A DNA stretch of 64,000 bases from Candidatus Omnitrophota bacterium (GCA_020632575.1 JACKFH010000001.1:1-64000); one strand, 5' to 3'; counted from the stretch's first letter, positions 43,123 through 53,162 are shown. The notes: a model not told the origin generated them from the letters alone. Numbers and translations: made by a program.

Positions 43123-44126
43123 TGAGTCAAAACAATTTCACGGGCGATTTCCAAGGCTTGGTCGACCGAATCGGCGACCTCCCGGTAGGTTAGACCGATC
43201 GATTTCACTTCGTCCAACCCCCCCAGGCCCTCGGGTCTCGGGACCTCGGACCGCACGGGCCATTGTCTGGAGGTTGAGTTGGCGATGAACTCCTCGATTT
43301 CGGGGCGAAGGAGAGCGTCCACAAATCGCCTCGCGTCCTCCGGGTGGGGGGCGCCTTTGAGGATCGCGACCGTATTCGGAATCAAGAGGGTTCCCCGGCC
43401 CGCCTGGTCGTATGGAACCATCTCGATCGGTTGACCCTCCAACATCAGCCTCCAGACATCGTCGGTGTCGGTTAGTCCCAGTTCAAAACGACCACGCGCC
43501 ACCAGGTCCGCGACTTGGCCATTGCCGGGGAGTCGCACGAACTGACGGTCAAAGCCTTGCATCAATTGTCGATAGCCCGGCTCGCCCAGCAGGGCCAGCA
43601 AGGCTCCGCAGTGGGTGGCCGTGGTTCCGAACATCGGGTTGGCCCATGCGACCTTCCCTTTCCATTTCGGGTCGAGAAGCCCCCTGGCTTCCATGGGAGC
43701 CTCCGAGGGTTCGACCAGGTCGGTGTTGTAGCAAAGAACCCTCGCTCGCGCCGAAAAGCCCGTCCATTCCGAGCTCGGATCGCGGAAGCGTTCGGGGATC
43801 GACTCGGCGGAGGGGGATTGGTACGAAGCCAGAAGCCCCTCCTTTTGAAGCAATAGGGTTCTCGAGAACTCGGAATTCCAAAAGACATCGGCGCGGGTGT
43901 TGGGATGCTCCTGAAGGATTCTCAAATAGAGCCCCGTGGTCTTGGTCGCTTCCGTGTCATAGACCGGGCGAATATCGAGACCGGTCCGTTTCTCGATGGT
44001 TTCGAAGATCCGTGATGAAAGAATCTCGTCCACTGAGGTGTATACAATCACCTCGGCGAAGACCGATCCCGCACAAATCAAGAATCCCAACACCACAAGT
44101 GCCGTCCAGGCGATCGAACGATTCAT
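43119..44126 (-). CDS. Extracellular solute-binding protein (FbpA/ferric iron-type)
   Basis: 335 residues with a signal peptide (residues 1-24). VIVYTSVDEILSSRIFETIEKRTGLDIRPV is the classic opening of type 2 iron/polyamine-type binding proteins, and RADVFWNSEF, GKVAWANPMFGTTATH and ALLRPEIEEF follow. No permease or ATPase gene is adjacent. Instead the gene overlaps a membrane glycosyltransferase by four bases. GGGAGG lies six bases before the ATG. Ligand not determinable; iron or an organophosphonate is possible. Confidence 0.85.
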   Translation of the reverse strand: MNRSIAWTALVVLGFLICAGSVFAEVIVYTSVDEILSSRIFETIEKRTGLDIRPVYDTEATKTTGLYLRILQEHPNTRADVFWNSEFSRTLLLQKEGLLASYQSPSAESIPERFRDPSSEWTGFSARARVLCYNTDLVEPSEAPMEARGLLDPKWKGKVAWANPMFGTTATHCGALLALLGEPGYRQLMQGFDRQFVRLPGNGQVADLVARGRFELGLTDTDDVWRLMLEGQPIEMVPYDQAGRGTLLIPNTVAILKGAPHPEDARRFVDALLRPEIEEFIANSTSRQWPVRSEVPRPEGLGGLDEVKSIGLTYREVADSVDQALEIAREIVLTQ

Positions 44127-44250
44127 TTTTCGCCTCCCAATTTTCCCTCGCTCCCATCGTGCATGAATTTCCCCCTCAAAAGAATCCCCAACTTGTCGAA
44201 GTCTCGCCGAGGGACTAACTTTGGGGAGTTCTCGCCCCAGGAGGTTTCAA

Positions 44251-45384
44251 ATGAGTAAGCGATTGTCGCTGAGGTTTGCCGCCATTTCCTTTCTTTTCCT
44301 TTTTCTTTCCCAGCCCGGTTTGGCGAGGGAGCGATGGACTGTGCGGCAAGCGAATGACTGGTGGGATTCCCAACCCTGGTTGGTGGGCGCCAATTTCATT
44401 CCCAGCACCGCGATCAATCAACTCGAAATGTGGCAGGCCGACACGTTCGATCCGGAGACCATCGATCGCGAACTCGGGTGGGCTTCCGACATTGGGTTCA
44501 ACAGCATGCGGGTCTTTCTCCACAACCTCTTGTGGACTCAGGATAGCGAGGGATTTCTCGATCGAATCGACTCCTTCCTCGCCATCGCCGATCGTCATGG
44601 GATCGGAATCATGTTCGTTCCTTTGGACGGGGTGTGGGATCCCCAACCGAAACTGGGAGTGCAACCGACCCCAAAACCGCATGTCCACAATTCGGGTTGG
44701 GTCCAAGCCCCCGGAGCGGAGATCCTTGGGGACCCGGATCGTCATGATGAACTCAAACCCTACATTCAAGGTCTCATTCGGCGCTTCGGAAACGATCCCC
44801 GCGTTCAGGCCTGGGACCTGTTCAATGAACCGGAGAACACGAACAACAACTCCTACGGCGTGGATGGCGCCCGGACCGAAATCGACAACAAGATGGAAAT
44901 GGCGGAAATCCTCGCCAAGAAACTCTTTGGATGGGCTCGCGAGATGGATCCGACTCAGCCCCTAACCATGGGTGTGTGGCGGAAAGAGCGAACTCACCCA
45001 GGACAAGTTGCGCCGATCTACCAAACCTTGCTTGAAGAATCGGATATCATCACCTTTCACAACTATGGGAACCTCGACACGGTGAAGGACCAAGTGGAAA
45101 TCCTGAAGCCTTATGGCCGTCCCATCCTTTGCACCGAATACATGGCGCGCGGCAATGGAAGCCGTTTCGATCCGATTCTGCAATATTTTAAAGACCAGAA
45201 GATTGGAGCCTACAATTGGGGCCTCGTGGCCGGGAAATCGCAGACCCAGTATCCCTGGGCCACCTGGACTGAAACCTTCACCGCCGAGCCCAAACTTTGG
45301 CATCACGACATTTTTCGCAAGGACGGAACCCCCTACGATCCCGCGGAGGTCGCCTACATCAAGCGAGTGATGGGGGTCGATTAA
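44251..45384 (+). CDS. Secreted GH5-like glycoside hydrolase
   Basis: 377 residues from the ATG at 44251 with AGGAGG upstream. Signal peptide about residues 1-25 (cut near G-L-A-R). The clan GH-A barrel is shown by VGANFIPSTAINQLEMW, then the acid/base Glu193 in DLFNEPEN and the nucleophile Glu296 in LCTEYMARG, at the expected strands 4 and 7. FHNYGNLD lies between them. Likely a mannanase, glucanase or similar; the subfamily cannot be named. It is alone, 38 bases before the HerA-like gene. Confidence 0.85.
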   Translation: MSKRLSLRFAAISFLFLFLSQPGLARERWTVRQANDWWDSQPWLVGANFIPSTAINQLEMWQADTFDPETIDRELGWASDIGFNSMRVFLHNLLWTQDSEGFLDRIDSFLAIADRHGIGIMFVPLDGVWDPQPKLGVQPTPKPHVHNSGWVQAPGAEILGDPDRHDELKPYIQGLIRRFGNDPRVQAWDLFNEPENTNNNSYGVDGARTEIDNKMEMAEILAKKLFGWAREMDPTQPLTMGVWRKERTHPGQVAPIYQTLLEESDIITFHNYGNLDTVKDQVEILKPYGRPILCTEYMARGNGSRFDPILQYFKDQKIGAYNWGLVAGKSQTQYPWATWTETFTAEPKLWHHDIFRKDGTPYDPAEVAYIKRVMGVD

Positions 45385-45422
45385 CCGCATCGTTAAACCA
45401 AATCGAAAGGTCTGATCGTCGA

Positions 45423-47853
45423 ATGAAAGACTACGAACTTTTGGGAAGTTTTTACCTCGGCTGCAAACAGGACCCTGACCAGGGGACCCTGATGGATGAA
45501 CCAATCCTCTACGATTCGAAAGATCTCACCACCCATGCGGTGTGTGTTGGGATGACCGGAAGCGGGAAGACCGGCTTGGGAATCGCCTTGCTCGAGGAGG
45601 CGGCCATCGATGGCGTCCCCTCCATTGTCATCGACCCCAAGGGGGATATGGCCAATCTCTTCCTCTCTTTCCCGACATTGGATCCAAAGGATTTTCTCCC
45701 CTGGATCGATGAGTCCGAGGCGGCCCGGCAAGGGCGAACCGCCTCCGAGCAGGCGGAGTGGACCTCGAACCTCTGGAGAAAGGGTTTGGGGAATGGGGCA
45801 GTCGCCCGACAGGATTCAAAAGTACGCGGACTCCGTGGAGCGAGTCCTCTACACACCCGGCAGCTTCGCTGCCCGCCCCATCGCTCTCCTCCGATCGCTG
45901 AATGCCCCGCCCGCCAATGTCCTCGAGGATCAGGACCTGATCCGGTCCAAAGTCCAATCGACAGTTTCAGGTCTCTTGGGACTATTGGGCATCGACGCCG
46001 ACCCTCTCCAGAGCCGAGAGCACATTCTTCTCTCGACCCTCCTCGACACGAACTGGCGCGAGGGGAAGGACCTCGATTTGGCGACTTTGATCCGATCGAT
46101 TCAATCACCCCCCTTCGACCGCGTCGGGGTCTTCGACCTGGAATCTTTTTATCCGGGCAAGGATCGATTTGCCCTCGCGATGTCGCTGAACAACCTGCTC
46201 GCATCTCCCGGATTTTCGGTCTGGACCGAGGGCGATCCCCTCGACATCGGGAAACTTCTTTATGGAGAAAATGGGAAGCCGAAAATGTCGATCCTGTCGA
46301 TCGCTCATCTTTCCGAGGCGGAGCGGATGTTCTTTGTGACCCTCCTCCTCAACGAAACCCTGTCTTGGATGCGTTCTCAACCAGGATCGAGAACGCTGCG
46401 AGCGCTTCTGTACATGGATGAGATATTTGGCTACTTCCCCCCGACCGCGAATCCGCCATCCAAGACAGCCATGCTGACTCTCCTAAAACAGGCCCGGGCC
46501 TTCGGTTTGGGCATTGTCCTGGCCACTCAAAACCCGGTCGACCTCGATTACAAAGGCCTCTCCAACACCGGAACCTGGTTCATCGGCCGTCTCCAGACCG
46601 AGCGCGACAAGATGCGGGTGATGGAGGGCCTGGAGGGGGCGGCCGCCTCACAGGCCGGGTTTGACCGTCAGAAAGTGGAACAGACACTGGCCGGTTTGGG
46701 CAACCGAGTCTTTCTCATGAACAATGTGCATGAGGACGCTCCAGTTTTGTTTTCCACTCGATGGGTCTTGTCGTACCTCAGCGGACCCCTCTCTCTCGAT
46801 CAGATCAAACGACTCGCGGCTCAACAGGATCAATCAAAGCCTACCGAGGAGATGGGCCAATCCGAGGGAAAACCCTCCACCCCGCATGAAGATACGCTCT
46901 CAAACACTCGGCCCATTCTGCCGAGCCAGATCGAGGAGCGGTTTCTCCCCCAGAGGATTGTGACCGAGCCGAACGAAAAGATCGCCTATCGTCCCGCCTT
47001 ACTGGGTGTCGGAACTCTGCACTATGCCAACTCTCGCGCCGGGGTGGATGAATGGCGCAAGGTCCCCTTGCTGGCCCCTCTATCCGGGGATATTCCAACC
47101 AATCCGTGGACCGAGTCCGTTCCCTTCCCAGGAGATACCGACAACCTCTTCTCGGAGCCGGATGACGGGATAGGGTTTGGAGAACTTCCCGCCGAGGCTC
47201 AGAACGCCAAAGCCCACGACAAGTGGAAGAAGATGCTCTCGACCCATCTCTACAAGGAATGCCCCTTGGTTCTCTGGAAATCCAAACAGCCCTCGCTGGT
47301 TTCCCAGCCCAAGGAGACCGAGGAGGAATTTCAGGGCAGGTTGCGTCAAGCCCTTCGGGAGGAGAGAGACCTGGCGATGGAGAAACTTCGCGATCAGTAC
47401 GCCACAAAATCGTCCCGGATCGAGGATCGGATCCAATCGGCCCAAGCCCGAGTCGCCAAGGAAGAATCTCAGTACCAGAATCAAAGACTCCAGACCGCGA
47501 TTTCGTTCGGGTCCACCCTGATGGGGGCCCTATTCGGTCGGAAGTTGACAAGCCGGACCAACATCGGAAAGGCCGCGACCGCCATCCGCGGAATCGGTCG
47601 AACAGCGGACCAGAGGGGGGATATCGAACGGGCCGAGGAGAAGGTGGAGACTCTCCAAGCCGATCTGCGTGAACTCGAGCAACAACTCCAAACCGAACTT
47701 CTGGAGATCCGACGGGAATTCGAGGAGTCGGAACTTGAATACGAAAGCCAGGAGATTCGAACCAAAAAGACCGACTTGACCATCGACAGATATTGCTTGG
47801 TTTGGGCCCCCTGGGCGGGCTCTGCTGGGGGGGCTGACCGCCCCGTTTATTGA
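45423..47853 (+). CDS. HerA/DUF87-like membrane-associated ATPase, frameshifted at 45.79 kb
   Basis: About 810 residues if repaired. N-terminus MKDYELLGSFYLG, Walker A GMTGSGKT (43-50) and VIDPKGDM, then a break after WRKGLG. Sequence resumes in another frame with SPDRIQKYADSVERVLYTPGS. Family members read W-G-Q across the gap, which is restored if two G-runs (45788-45791 and 45795-45798) are each one base too short. Later: Walker B LLYMDEIFGYFPP, VLATQNPVDLDYKGLSNTGTWFIG, then a coiled coil (about 580-780). Such ATPases resemble DNA or protein translocation motors. Whether the break is real or a consensus error is undecided. Confidence 0.8.
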
Positions 47854-47967
47854 CAAGGAAATGGGGGGAGGGTAAACATATATTCAGGGAATGAATTCTT
47901 GCGGCCAAAGAAACACCCGGCCGAAACCCGTCATCTGCTTGCGGACGGGAACAGAAAGGCGCTCATT

Positions 47968-48354
47968 TTGAGTTCAGAGACCGTCAAACAGGGGACCATC
48001 CTGATCGTTGATGATTCCGAGCAAACGCGGACTATCCTATCCGGGTATCTCGAAGGGCACAATTTCGAAGTCCTGACAGCGGTGAATGGTCGCGAGGGCT
48101 TTGAACGAGCCTTGTCCGAGCAACCGGACCTGATTGTCATGGACCTGATGATGCCGGAACAGGATGGTCATGAGGCCCTCGACGCTCTCTCCGCGAACCC
48201 CAAAACTCAGGAAATACCCGTGATTATCATCTCCGGGAAGGGGAGCCGTCTCGACGAAGTTCTTTCTTATGACAAAGGGGCCTATTTTTATCTTGAGAAA
48301 CCGTTCGACCTGAAACAGATTGTCGATCGGGCCCAAGAGTTCATCGAATCCTAA
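47968..48354 (+). CDS. Single-domain response regulator
   Basis: 128 residues from a TTG at 47968 with AGAAAGG upstream; a TTG at 47899 in the same frame is possible. Receiver features: TILIVDDSEQTR, phospho-acceptor Asp in LIVMDLMMPEQDG, Thr/Ser position in VIIISGKG, Lys in YLEKPFD. No output domain. It sits between the HerA-like ATPase and a lipase, without a kinase neighbour. Probably part of a phosphorelay. Confidence 0.88.
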   Translation: MSSETVKQGTILIVDDSEQTRTILSGYLEGHNFEVLTAVNGREGFERALSEQPDLIVMDLMMPEQDGHEALDALSANPKTQEIPVIIISGKGSRLDEVLSYDKGAYFYLEKPFDLKQIVDRAQEFIES

Positions 48355-48377
48355 CGGAACCGCCGTTTTCAGAATCG

Positions 48378-49145
48378 ATGGCAACTTCCTTCTTCCGCGA
48401 TCCGCCTCGTCCGGCGGCCCGTTGTCGCTATCCCATCCTTCTACTTCATGGTCTGTTCGGGTTTGTCCAAAAGAGGTTTGGCCTATTCGAAGCCAATTAT
48501 TTCAGAGGCGTGGCCCCCTATTTGAATCAGGCGGGGAACCGAGCCCGTGCGATCGGAGTCCATCCCTGGCAAACCATCGATTATCGGACTCGACAGATTC
48601 TTTCGGCGATCGAGAACGATCCGGAATTGAAGGATCAACCTCTCAACTTAATCGGGCATTCCATGGGGGGCCTGGACGCTCGTTACGCTGTATCGGCGTT
48701 GGGCCTCGGTGACCGTGTCGCCTCGGTTACAACGATCGCCACGCCGCACCGAGGATCCTTTTTGGCCGATCTGTTTCTATGGATTCCGGGAATCCGAAAA
48801 GCCTTTCCCGCCATTTCGAACCTGACACTTAAGGCGACGGAAGAATTCAACCGAGAGGTTCCTGACGATTCACGAGTCCGCTACCTTTCAATCCCTGCAT
48901 CATCTCCGTTCTGGTCGTGTTGTCCCCTGTTGTGGCCGACCTGGTTGATTCTCCAAATCCATTCCGGGGCCAACGATGGTCAAGTCTCTCTCGAATCGGC
49001 CAAGTGGGGAGAGGTCCTTTTCGAAAAGCGCGCCGACCATGTTCACCTAATCGGCATGCGATATGGTCTCAACTGCCTTCAAAGAGAGAGTCACCTGGAT
49101 ATATACGGGCGCATCACTGAGGAGTTGGCGAAGCGGGGGTTTTAG
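48378..49145 (+). CDS. Alpha/beta hydrolase, triacylglycerol lipase-like
   Basis: 255 residues. YPILLLHGLFGF carries the oxyanion H-G, LIGHSMGGLDARY has the nucleophile Ser95, and TTIATPHRGSFLADL is the block typical of Burkholderia/Pseudomonas LipA and related lipases. The catalytic Asp is in SGANDGQVSLESAKWG and the His in DHVHLIGMRYG. No clear signal peptide, so location is uncertain. It starts 23 bases after the response regulator and has no evident ribosome site. Confidence 0.87.
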   Translation: MATSFFRDPPRPAARCRYPILLLHGLFGFVQKRFGLFEANYFRGVAPYLNQAGNRARAIGVHPWQTIDYRTRQILSAIENDPELKDQPLNLIGHSMGGLDARYAVSALGLGDRVASVTTIATPHRGSFLADLFLWIPGIRKAFPAISNLTLKATEEFNREVPDDSRVRYLSIPASSPFWSCCPLLWPTWLILQIHSGANDGQVSLESAKWGEVLFEKRADHVHLIGMRYGLNCLQRESHLDIYGRITEELAKRGF

Positions 49146-49176
49146 GTGTTCTCTTACTCAGGTTTTCGTCGATATC

Positions 49177-49470
49177 TCACAAGCGTTTTTCCCAAATGGT
49201 GGGGTCCCGATGAGCATGGAAACAGGCAATGACCACCGCTTCGTTGTTACGAATCCTGAAGAAGAGGCTGTAGGGGAATCGCCTAAACAAGGCGCGATGG
49301 ACATCTCGGTATACTATTGGGAATTGGAAAGGGTTTTCAGCAATTCGACGAGAGAGACTTTCGAACTCTTCTAGAAAACGTTCACCCAATCCGGCTTGCT
49401 CACCCTCGTACCAACCATAAGCCTCATTCAGTTCGGCGGTGGCCACCTTACGAAGGTTGACCGGAATCAC
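49177..49470 (-). CDS. ParE/RelE-family toxin
   Basis: 97 residues from the GTG at 49470, whose GTGA overlaps the antitoxin stop. Pattern: VNLRKVATAELNEAYGWYEGEQAGLGERFLEEFESLSRRI, then FRRFPYSLFFRI and VIACFHAHRDP, the ParE/RelE fold. It could be a gyrase poison or an mRNA cutter; the missing Lys/His set of RelE favours the ParE side. Partner encoded immediately upstream. Confidence 0.87.
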   Translation of the reverse strand: MIPVNLRKVATAELNEAYGWYEGEQAGLGERFLEEFESLSRRIAENPFQFPIVYRDVHRALFRRFPYSLFFRIRNNEAVVIACFHAHRDPTIWEKRL

Positions 49471-49688
49471 GTCCCTTTGTTCCGAATCCTTCTCGCCACC
49501 TGCTCCCACGATTCACCCAACGTGTCGTCTTTGTCCATGGCTTTCAGCCGAGCGTCCAATTCGGATCGCTGCGCCGCGGTGACCGGAAGATCTTCGGGTT
49601 TTTCCTCGAATGTTTCCCAGATCTTTTCAATCAGACGCAGTCGTTCATCTTTGGTGAGTCGACCGACATCGGGCAGTGTATTGGACAT
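49467..49688 (-). CDS. Antitoxin, TIGR02574-type addiction module component
   Basis: 73 residues. LTKDERLRLIEKIWETFEE and ELDARLKAMDKDD are the hallmark of the short helical antitoxins that pair with ParE/RelE-like toxins. GAGG lies seven bases before the ATG. The toxin start overlaps its stop by four bases. This small family has no evident DNA-binding domain. Confidence 0.87.
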   Translation of the reverse strand: MSNTLPDVGRLTKDERLRLIEKIWETFEEKPEDLPVTAAQRSELDARLKAMDKDDTLGESWEQVARRIRNKGT

Positions 49689-49769
49689 GCCTCAATTCTC
49701 CCATTTCATGCGGTGTGGTGCAAGGCGGCGGGGATGGAACTCAAACGAGAAAGGATCCAACAAACCTCT

Positions 49770-51533
49770 CTACTTCTGACCCTCATCCACATTCTCGAGT
49801 TCCTGGTCCCCCCATTTCTCTTCCCAAGCCGCCTCATCGCTGGCGAATGGATCAGTGGCGGGTGTGTCCTCACTAATGCCGGAGGGTTTCCGAGTCGATC
49901 TTGGCGCTGGGGTGTATACATAAGGTTCCGCCGGCGGAATATCCTCGGGTTTCTTGCCGCCGAATTTCTTTCCGAATTCGAGACGAAGGCCGGCGAACCC
50001 GCGTCGATCGACATGGCCGAACAGTCCCTCGAATCCGCCGATTACATGAAGGTTCTTCCAGATCTGACCTCTCAGCGAAAGGTCGAAACGCTCTTTGTCT
50101 TCGGTGGTGAATCCGACCGCATCCATCCGAAGGGTGAGGAGATCCGGCACGAGATGCGCCTCCAACCTGGCCCCCGCTTCTCCCTCGAGGACACCGAACC
50201 CGCCAACAAGGCGACCACCGGAATTCGGGACCTTGCCCATGAAAAGCAGATCCAATCCTGGATTGGTTCCCACATCGTCGGCGCCGAGGAGAAGCCCATA
50301 ATTCCCGAAGAAGACCTGACCTGCCAGATCCCACTCCAATCGATTCGTGTCGGACTGATGCCACTCCGAATAGGCCCCGCCGATTTCCAATCCTAGGGGA
50401 TCGTTGGTGTGGAGATGCCAGTCGAAGTCATTGTGAGTGTCCTCGGGATCGTCATAGAACCACTGCAACTCCGAGGAGATTTTCAAATCGATGCCATCCC
50501 CTCCGAATCCGCTGAACTGGTCAAAGAATCCGCGAGCGCTTTGCAGGGTTCCCGTGAGTTCCCGACTGAGATCGTCCTTATAAACGATATCGTGGAGAGT
50601 CCCGGGACCGCTCTCGATCTGGTAGAGCGAGGTCTTTGCGGTGTCCAAGGTTTCCTGGAAATTCGAGGCCGCGTCTCGGATTCCGGTGATCATCTCGGCG
50701 GCGTTGTCCGAGTTTGAAGCCACGAAAGTGTCGATCCTTTCGGTGAGCGCGGTCATCTTCTCGCCGAGTTCGCTAAAGGATCGGGCTGCCTCCGAGAAGT
50801 CCGGAGCGATCTCATCCTTCACTCGGTCTGTGATCACCTTCACATTGTCCATCGAACTGGCGAGGTTCTCCCTGTTCTCGGCGAGAATCGTGTCCAACCT
50901 CTCGGCCGCTTGCCCGATGTTGGCGGTCGTTTCGCGCAGGAGAGCGAAGAGCTGATCCAGATCCTCTTTATCCTGTGGTTCGACGAGGGTGTTCAACGTA
51001 TCGGTGAATTCGGAGAGGTTGTCGAGGATGCGTCCCAGATCGTCTTGGTACTGTTCATTTCCCACCACATCGTTGACCGAACCCATCGCTTTGCGGAATT
51101 CGTCGGCGGTCGACCGGATAACCCCCTGGAGATCGAGCGCCTCCTCTCCGACCAAAACGCTTCCCTCTTGCACGGGCTGTCCATATTTCCCGTAGGTGAT
51201 CTCGATCATGACATCCCCGAGGAAGCCGAGAGGGACGATCGCCGCGGTCGCGTCATTCAAAATCACCCCCGCGTACTTGTCGTCGAGTTTCATCCAGACT
51301 TCGATCTTTCGTTCCTTGGGGTTGGGTCCGACTCGGGAAACTTCTCCGATCGCGTGCCCGGCCAAGGTGACTGTCGTTCCCGGTTTGACACCCGAGACTC
51401 GATCGTATTGCGCGGCGATTTCAAAGGTCTTCTGGAAGGGGTTTCCTTTGATCGAAAACACCAAATAGGCGGCGACCGCGAGGGCGATCAGCATGAAGAA
51501 CCCCACACGCACTTCCGATCCGCCCCTAGCCAA
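49770..51533 (-). CDS. mlaD: MlaD-like MCE protein with coiled coil and probable C-terminal beta-barrel
   Basis: 587 residues from a TTG start overlapping mlaF by eight bases. One membrane helix (10-27), then the MCE domain (about 35-115: RVSGVKPGTTVTLAGHAIGEV, PLGFLGDVMIEI). Residues about 130-345 are a long helical/coiled segment. Residues about 350-535 alternate short amphipathic strands ending in RLEFGKKF, like an outer-membrane beta-barrel, followed by a Pro-rich tail. Usual MlaD is 150-330 residues and lacks the barrel. A similar fusion is known in diderm Firmicutes, where it spans the envelope and moves phospholipids. Barrel assignment is by pattern only. Confidence 0.82.
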   Translation of the reverse strand: MARGGSEVRVGFFMLIALAVAAYLVFSIKGNPFQKTFEIAAQYDRVSGVKPGTTVTLAGHAIGEVSRVGPNPKERKIEVWMKLDDKYAGVILNDATAAIVPLGFLGDVMIEITYGKYGQPVQEGSVLVGEEALDLQGVIRSTADEFRKAMGSVNDVVGNEQYQDDLGRILDNLSEFTDTLNTLVEPQDKEDLDQLFALLRETTANIGQAAERLDTILAENRENLASSMDNVKVITDRVKDEIAPDFSEAARSFSELGEKMTALTERIDTFVASNSDNAAEMITGIRDAASNFQETLDTAKTSLYQIESGPGTLHDIVYKDDLSRELTGTLQSARGFFDQFSGFGGDGIDLKISSELQWFYDDPEDTHNDFDWHLHTNDPLGLEIGGAYSEWHQSDTNRLEWDLAGQVFFGNYGLLLGADDVGTNPGLDLLFMGKVPNSGGRLVGGFGVLEGEAGARLEAHLVPDLLTLRMDAVGFTTEDKERFDLSLRGQIWKNLHVIGGFEGLFGHVDRRGFAGLRLEFGKKFGGKKPEDIPPAEPYVYTPAPRSTRKPSGISEDTPATDPFASDEAAWEEKWGDQELENVDEGQK

Positions 51534-52347
51534 GGTCTTCCTCCTCTTCCTCGGTCAATGGTCCGGTGGCTGTGCCATCGATGAACTGTCTCATCAGCGG
51601 GTGAGTCGTATCCTGTGTTTCCTCGATCGTACCCTCGTAAACGATCCTTCCTCGGTGAAGGAGCGCCATGCGGTCGCCCACCTTGAAGGCGCTGGCCATG
51701 TCATGGGTCACCACCACGGAGGTCGCCCCGGTGTGTTCCTGAGTCTCTTGGATGAGATCGTTGATCGCGTCCGCGGTGACCGGATCGAGACCGGTGGTCG
51801 GCTCGTCCCAAAGCACAATCTCAGGTTCCATCGAAAGAGCGCGCGCGACTCCGACTCGCTTTTTCATGCCACCTGAAAGCTCGGCCGGTTTCTTTTCCAG
51901 AACGCTCGGATCGGTCAGGTGAACCCTTCTTAAGTTTTCAACGACCCGCTCTCGGATCTCCTTTTTCGGGAGACGCTTCTCCTCCCGGTAGGGGAAAGCG
52001 ACATTCTCTTCCACGGTCATGCTGTCGAAAAGCGCCGAGCCCTGAAAGATCATGGCCACTTTCTTCCGGACCATGGTGAGGAGACTCATTTCAAGGGTGT
52101 CCATCCGGTAATCGTCGATCCAGACTTCGCCCCGGTCGGGCCGAAGCAGCGCGATGATGTGTTTGAGGAGAACCGACTTGCCCTCTCCGCTGCGTCCCAC
52201 CACGACCAGCGTCTCACCCTTTGCGATTCTCAGATTGACGCCCCTGAGGACCCGATTCGGCCCAAACGCGATATGGACATCCTCCAACCGGATTCGGGGA
52301 TCCTCCCGGGCGCTATTCAGAAAGTTCGATTCAGCGTGCCCCACCAT
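51526..52347 (-). CDS. mlaF: MlaF-like ABC transporter ATPase
   Basis: 273 residues from the ATG at 52347, which overlaps the mlaE stop by one base (TAATG). IRLEDVHIAFGPNRVLRGVNL, Walker A GRSGEGKS (51-58), signature LSGGMKKR and Walker B VLWDEPTTGLDPVTAD, then VTHDMASAF. This is the MlaF/Ttg2A pattern. It powers phospholipid movement between the membranes through MlaE and MlaD. Confidence 0.92.
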   Translation of the reverse strand: MVGHAESNFLNSAREDPRIRLEDVHIAFGPNRVLRGVNLRIAKGETLVVVGRSGEGKSVLLKHIIALLRPDRGEVWIDDYRMDTLEMSLLTMVRKKVAMIFQGSALFDSMTVEENVAFPYREEKRLPKKEIRERVVENLRRVHLTDPSVLEKKPAELSGGMKKRVGVARALSMEPEIVLWDEPTTGLDPVTADAINDLIQETQEHTGATSVVVTHDMASAFKVGDRMALLHRGRIVYEGTIEETQDTTHPLMRQFIDGTATGPLTEEEEEDLG

Positions 52348-53162
52348 TAGATAACCTTCAACAAAATTTCGGTGAGGAAATAATCCGACACCAGGATCAG
52401 AATAAACGAGGCCACCACGGACCGAGTTGTCGCGACCCCCACCCCCTCGGCCCCGCCCTTCGAGGTGAACCCGGTGTAACAGCCGATGATGGCGATGATC
52501 GCCCCAAACACCACGGTCTTTAAGACACCCGACATGAAATCCTCGATCTTGACCCACTGAAAAGTGATGTCCAAGTAATAATGAAATGTGATTCCCAACT
52601 TCGTGACCCCGACCAAACAACCCCCGAGAATCCCGACCAAGTCGGTCAGGATGGTCAGCAAGGGGAGCATCACCATCGCGGCCACCAATCTCGGCACAAC
52701 CAAGTATTGGACCGGATCGGTTCCCATCGACTCAAGCGCATCTAACTGTTCGGTCACTTTCATCGTCCCAATCTCGGCGGTGATCGCCGCGCCCACCCGG
52801 GCGGCGATCGCCAGGGAGGTGAGCACCGGCGCGATCTCTCGCAAGAGCGCTAGGCTGGCGATTCCAGGGGTCATGTTCTCCGATTGGAAGCGAGCCAACT
52901 GGACGCCTGTTTGCAGCACCATCACCATTCCAGTGAAACTCGCAGTCAACAGCGCCACGACCAGAGAGTTGACACCGACCTGCTCCATCTGTTCGAACCA
53001 TAACCGAAAACGAAAGGGACGGTGGAGGATCCGGACAAAAGCCGACAACGTGAGCTGAGAAACCCCCCCGACATGGAAACAGACCACCCGGATCCATTCA
53101 TAGAAGGAGGCAAAGGGACTCCCCAATCCCCAGAAAAGAGGCGACTTGCTTCTCGAAATCAA
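52347..53162 (-). CDS. mlaE: MlaE-like ABC transporter permease
   Basis: 271 residues from a TTG at 53162; no better start is seen. Five or six membrane spans with FTGMVMVLQTGVQL, LLREIAPVLTSLAIAARVGAAITAEIGTMKVTEQLDALESMG, the conserved MlaE/YrbE coupling region. First gene of the mlaE-mlaF-mlaD operon, each overlapping the next. No mlaB or mlaC is present, consistent with a minimal system in which MlaD itself bridges the periplasm. Confidence 0.92.
   Translation of the reverse strand: MISRSKSPLFWGLGSPFASFYEWIRVVCFHVGGVSQLTLSAFVRILHRPFRFRLWFEQMEQVGVNSLVVALLTASFTGMVMVLQTGVQLARFQSENMTPGIASLALLREIAPVLTSLAIAARVGAAITAEIGTMKVTEQLDALESMGTDPVQYLVVPRLVAAMVMLPLLTILTDLVGILGGCLVGVTKLGITFHYYLDITFQWVKIEDFMSGVLKTVVFGAIIAIIGCYTGFTSKGGAEGVGVATTRSVVASFILILVSDYFLTEILLKVI

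Noticed and set aside
42421..43125. Plus-strand frame of 234 codons opposite the GT39-like gene
   Set aside because: No domain or export signal; the minus-strand gene has convincing membrane spans and motifs.
46841..47908. Minus-strand frame of 355 codons opposite the HerA-like ATPase
   Set aside because: Arg/Ser/Pro-rich composition typical of an antisense shadow; no recognisable motif.
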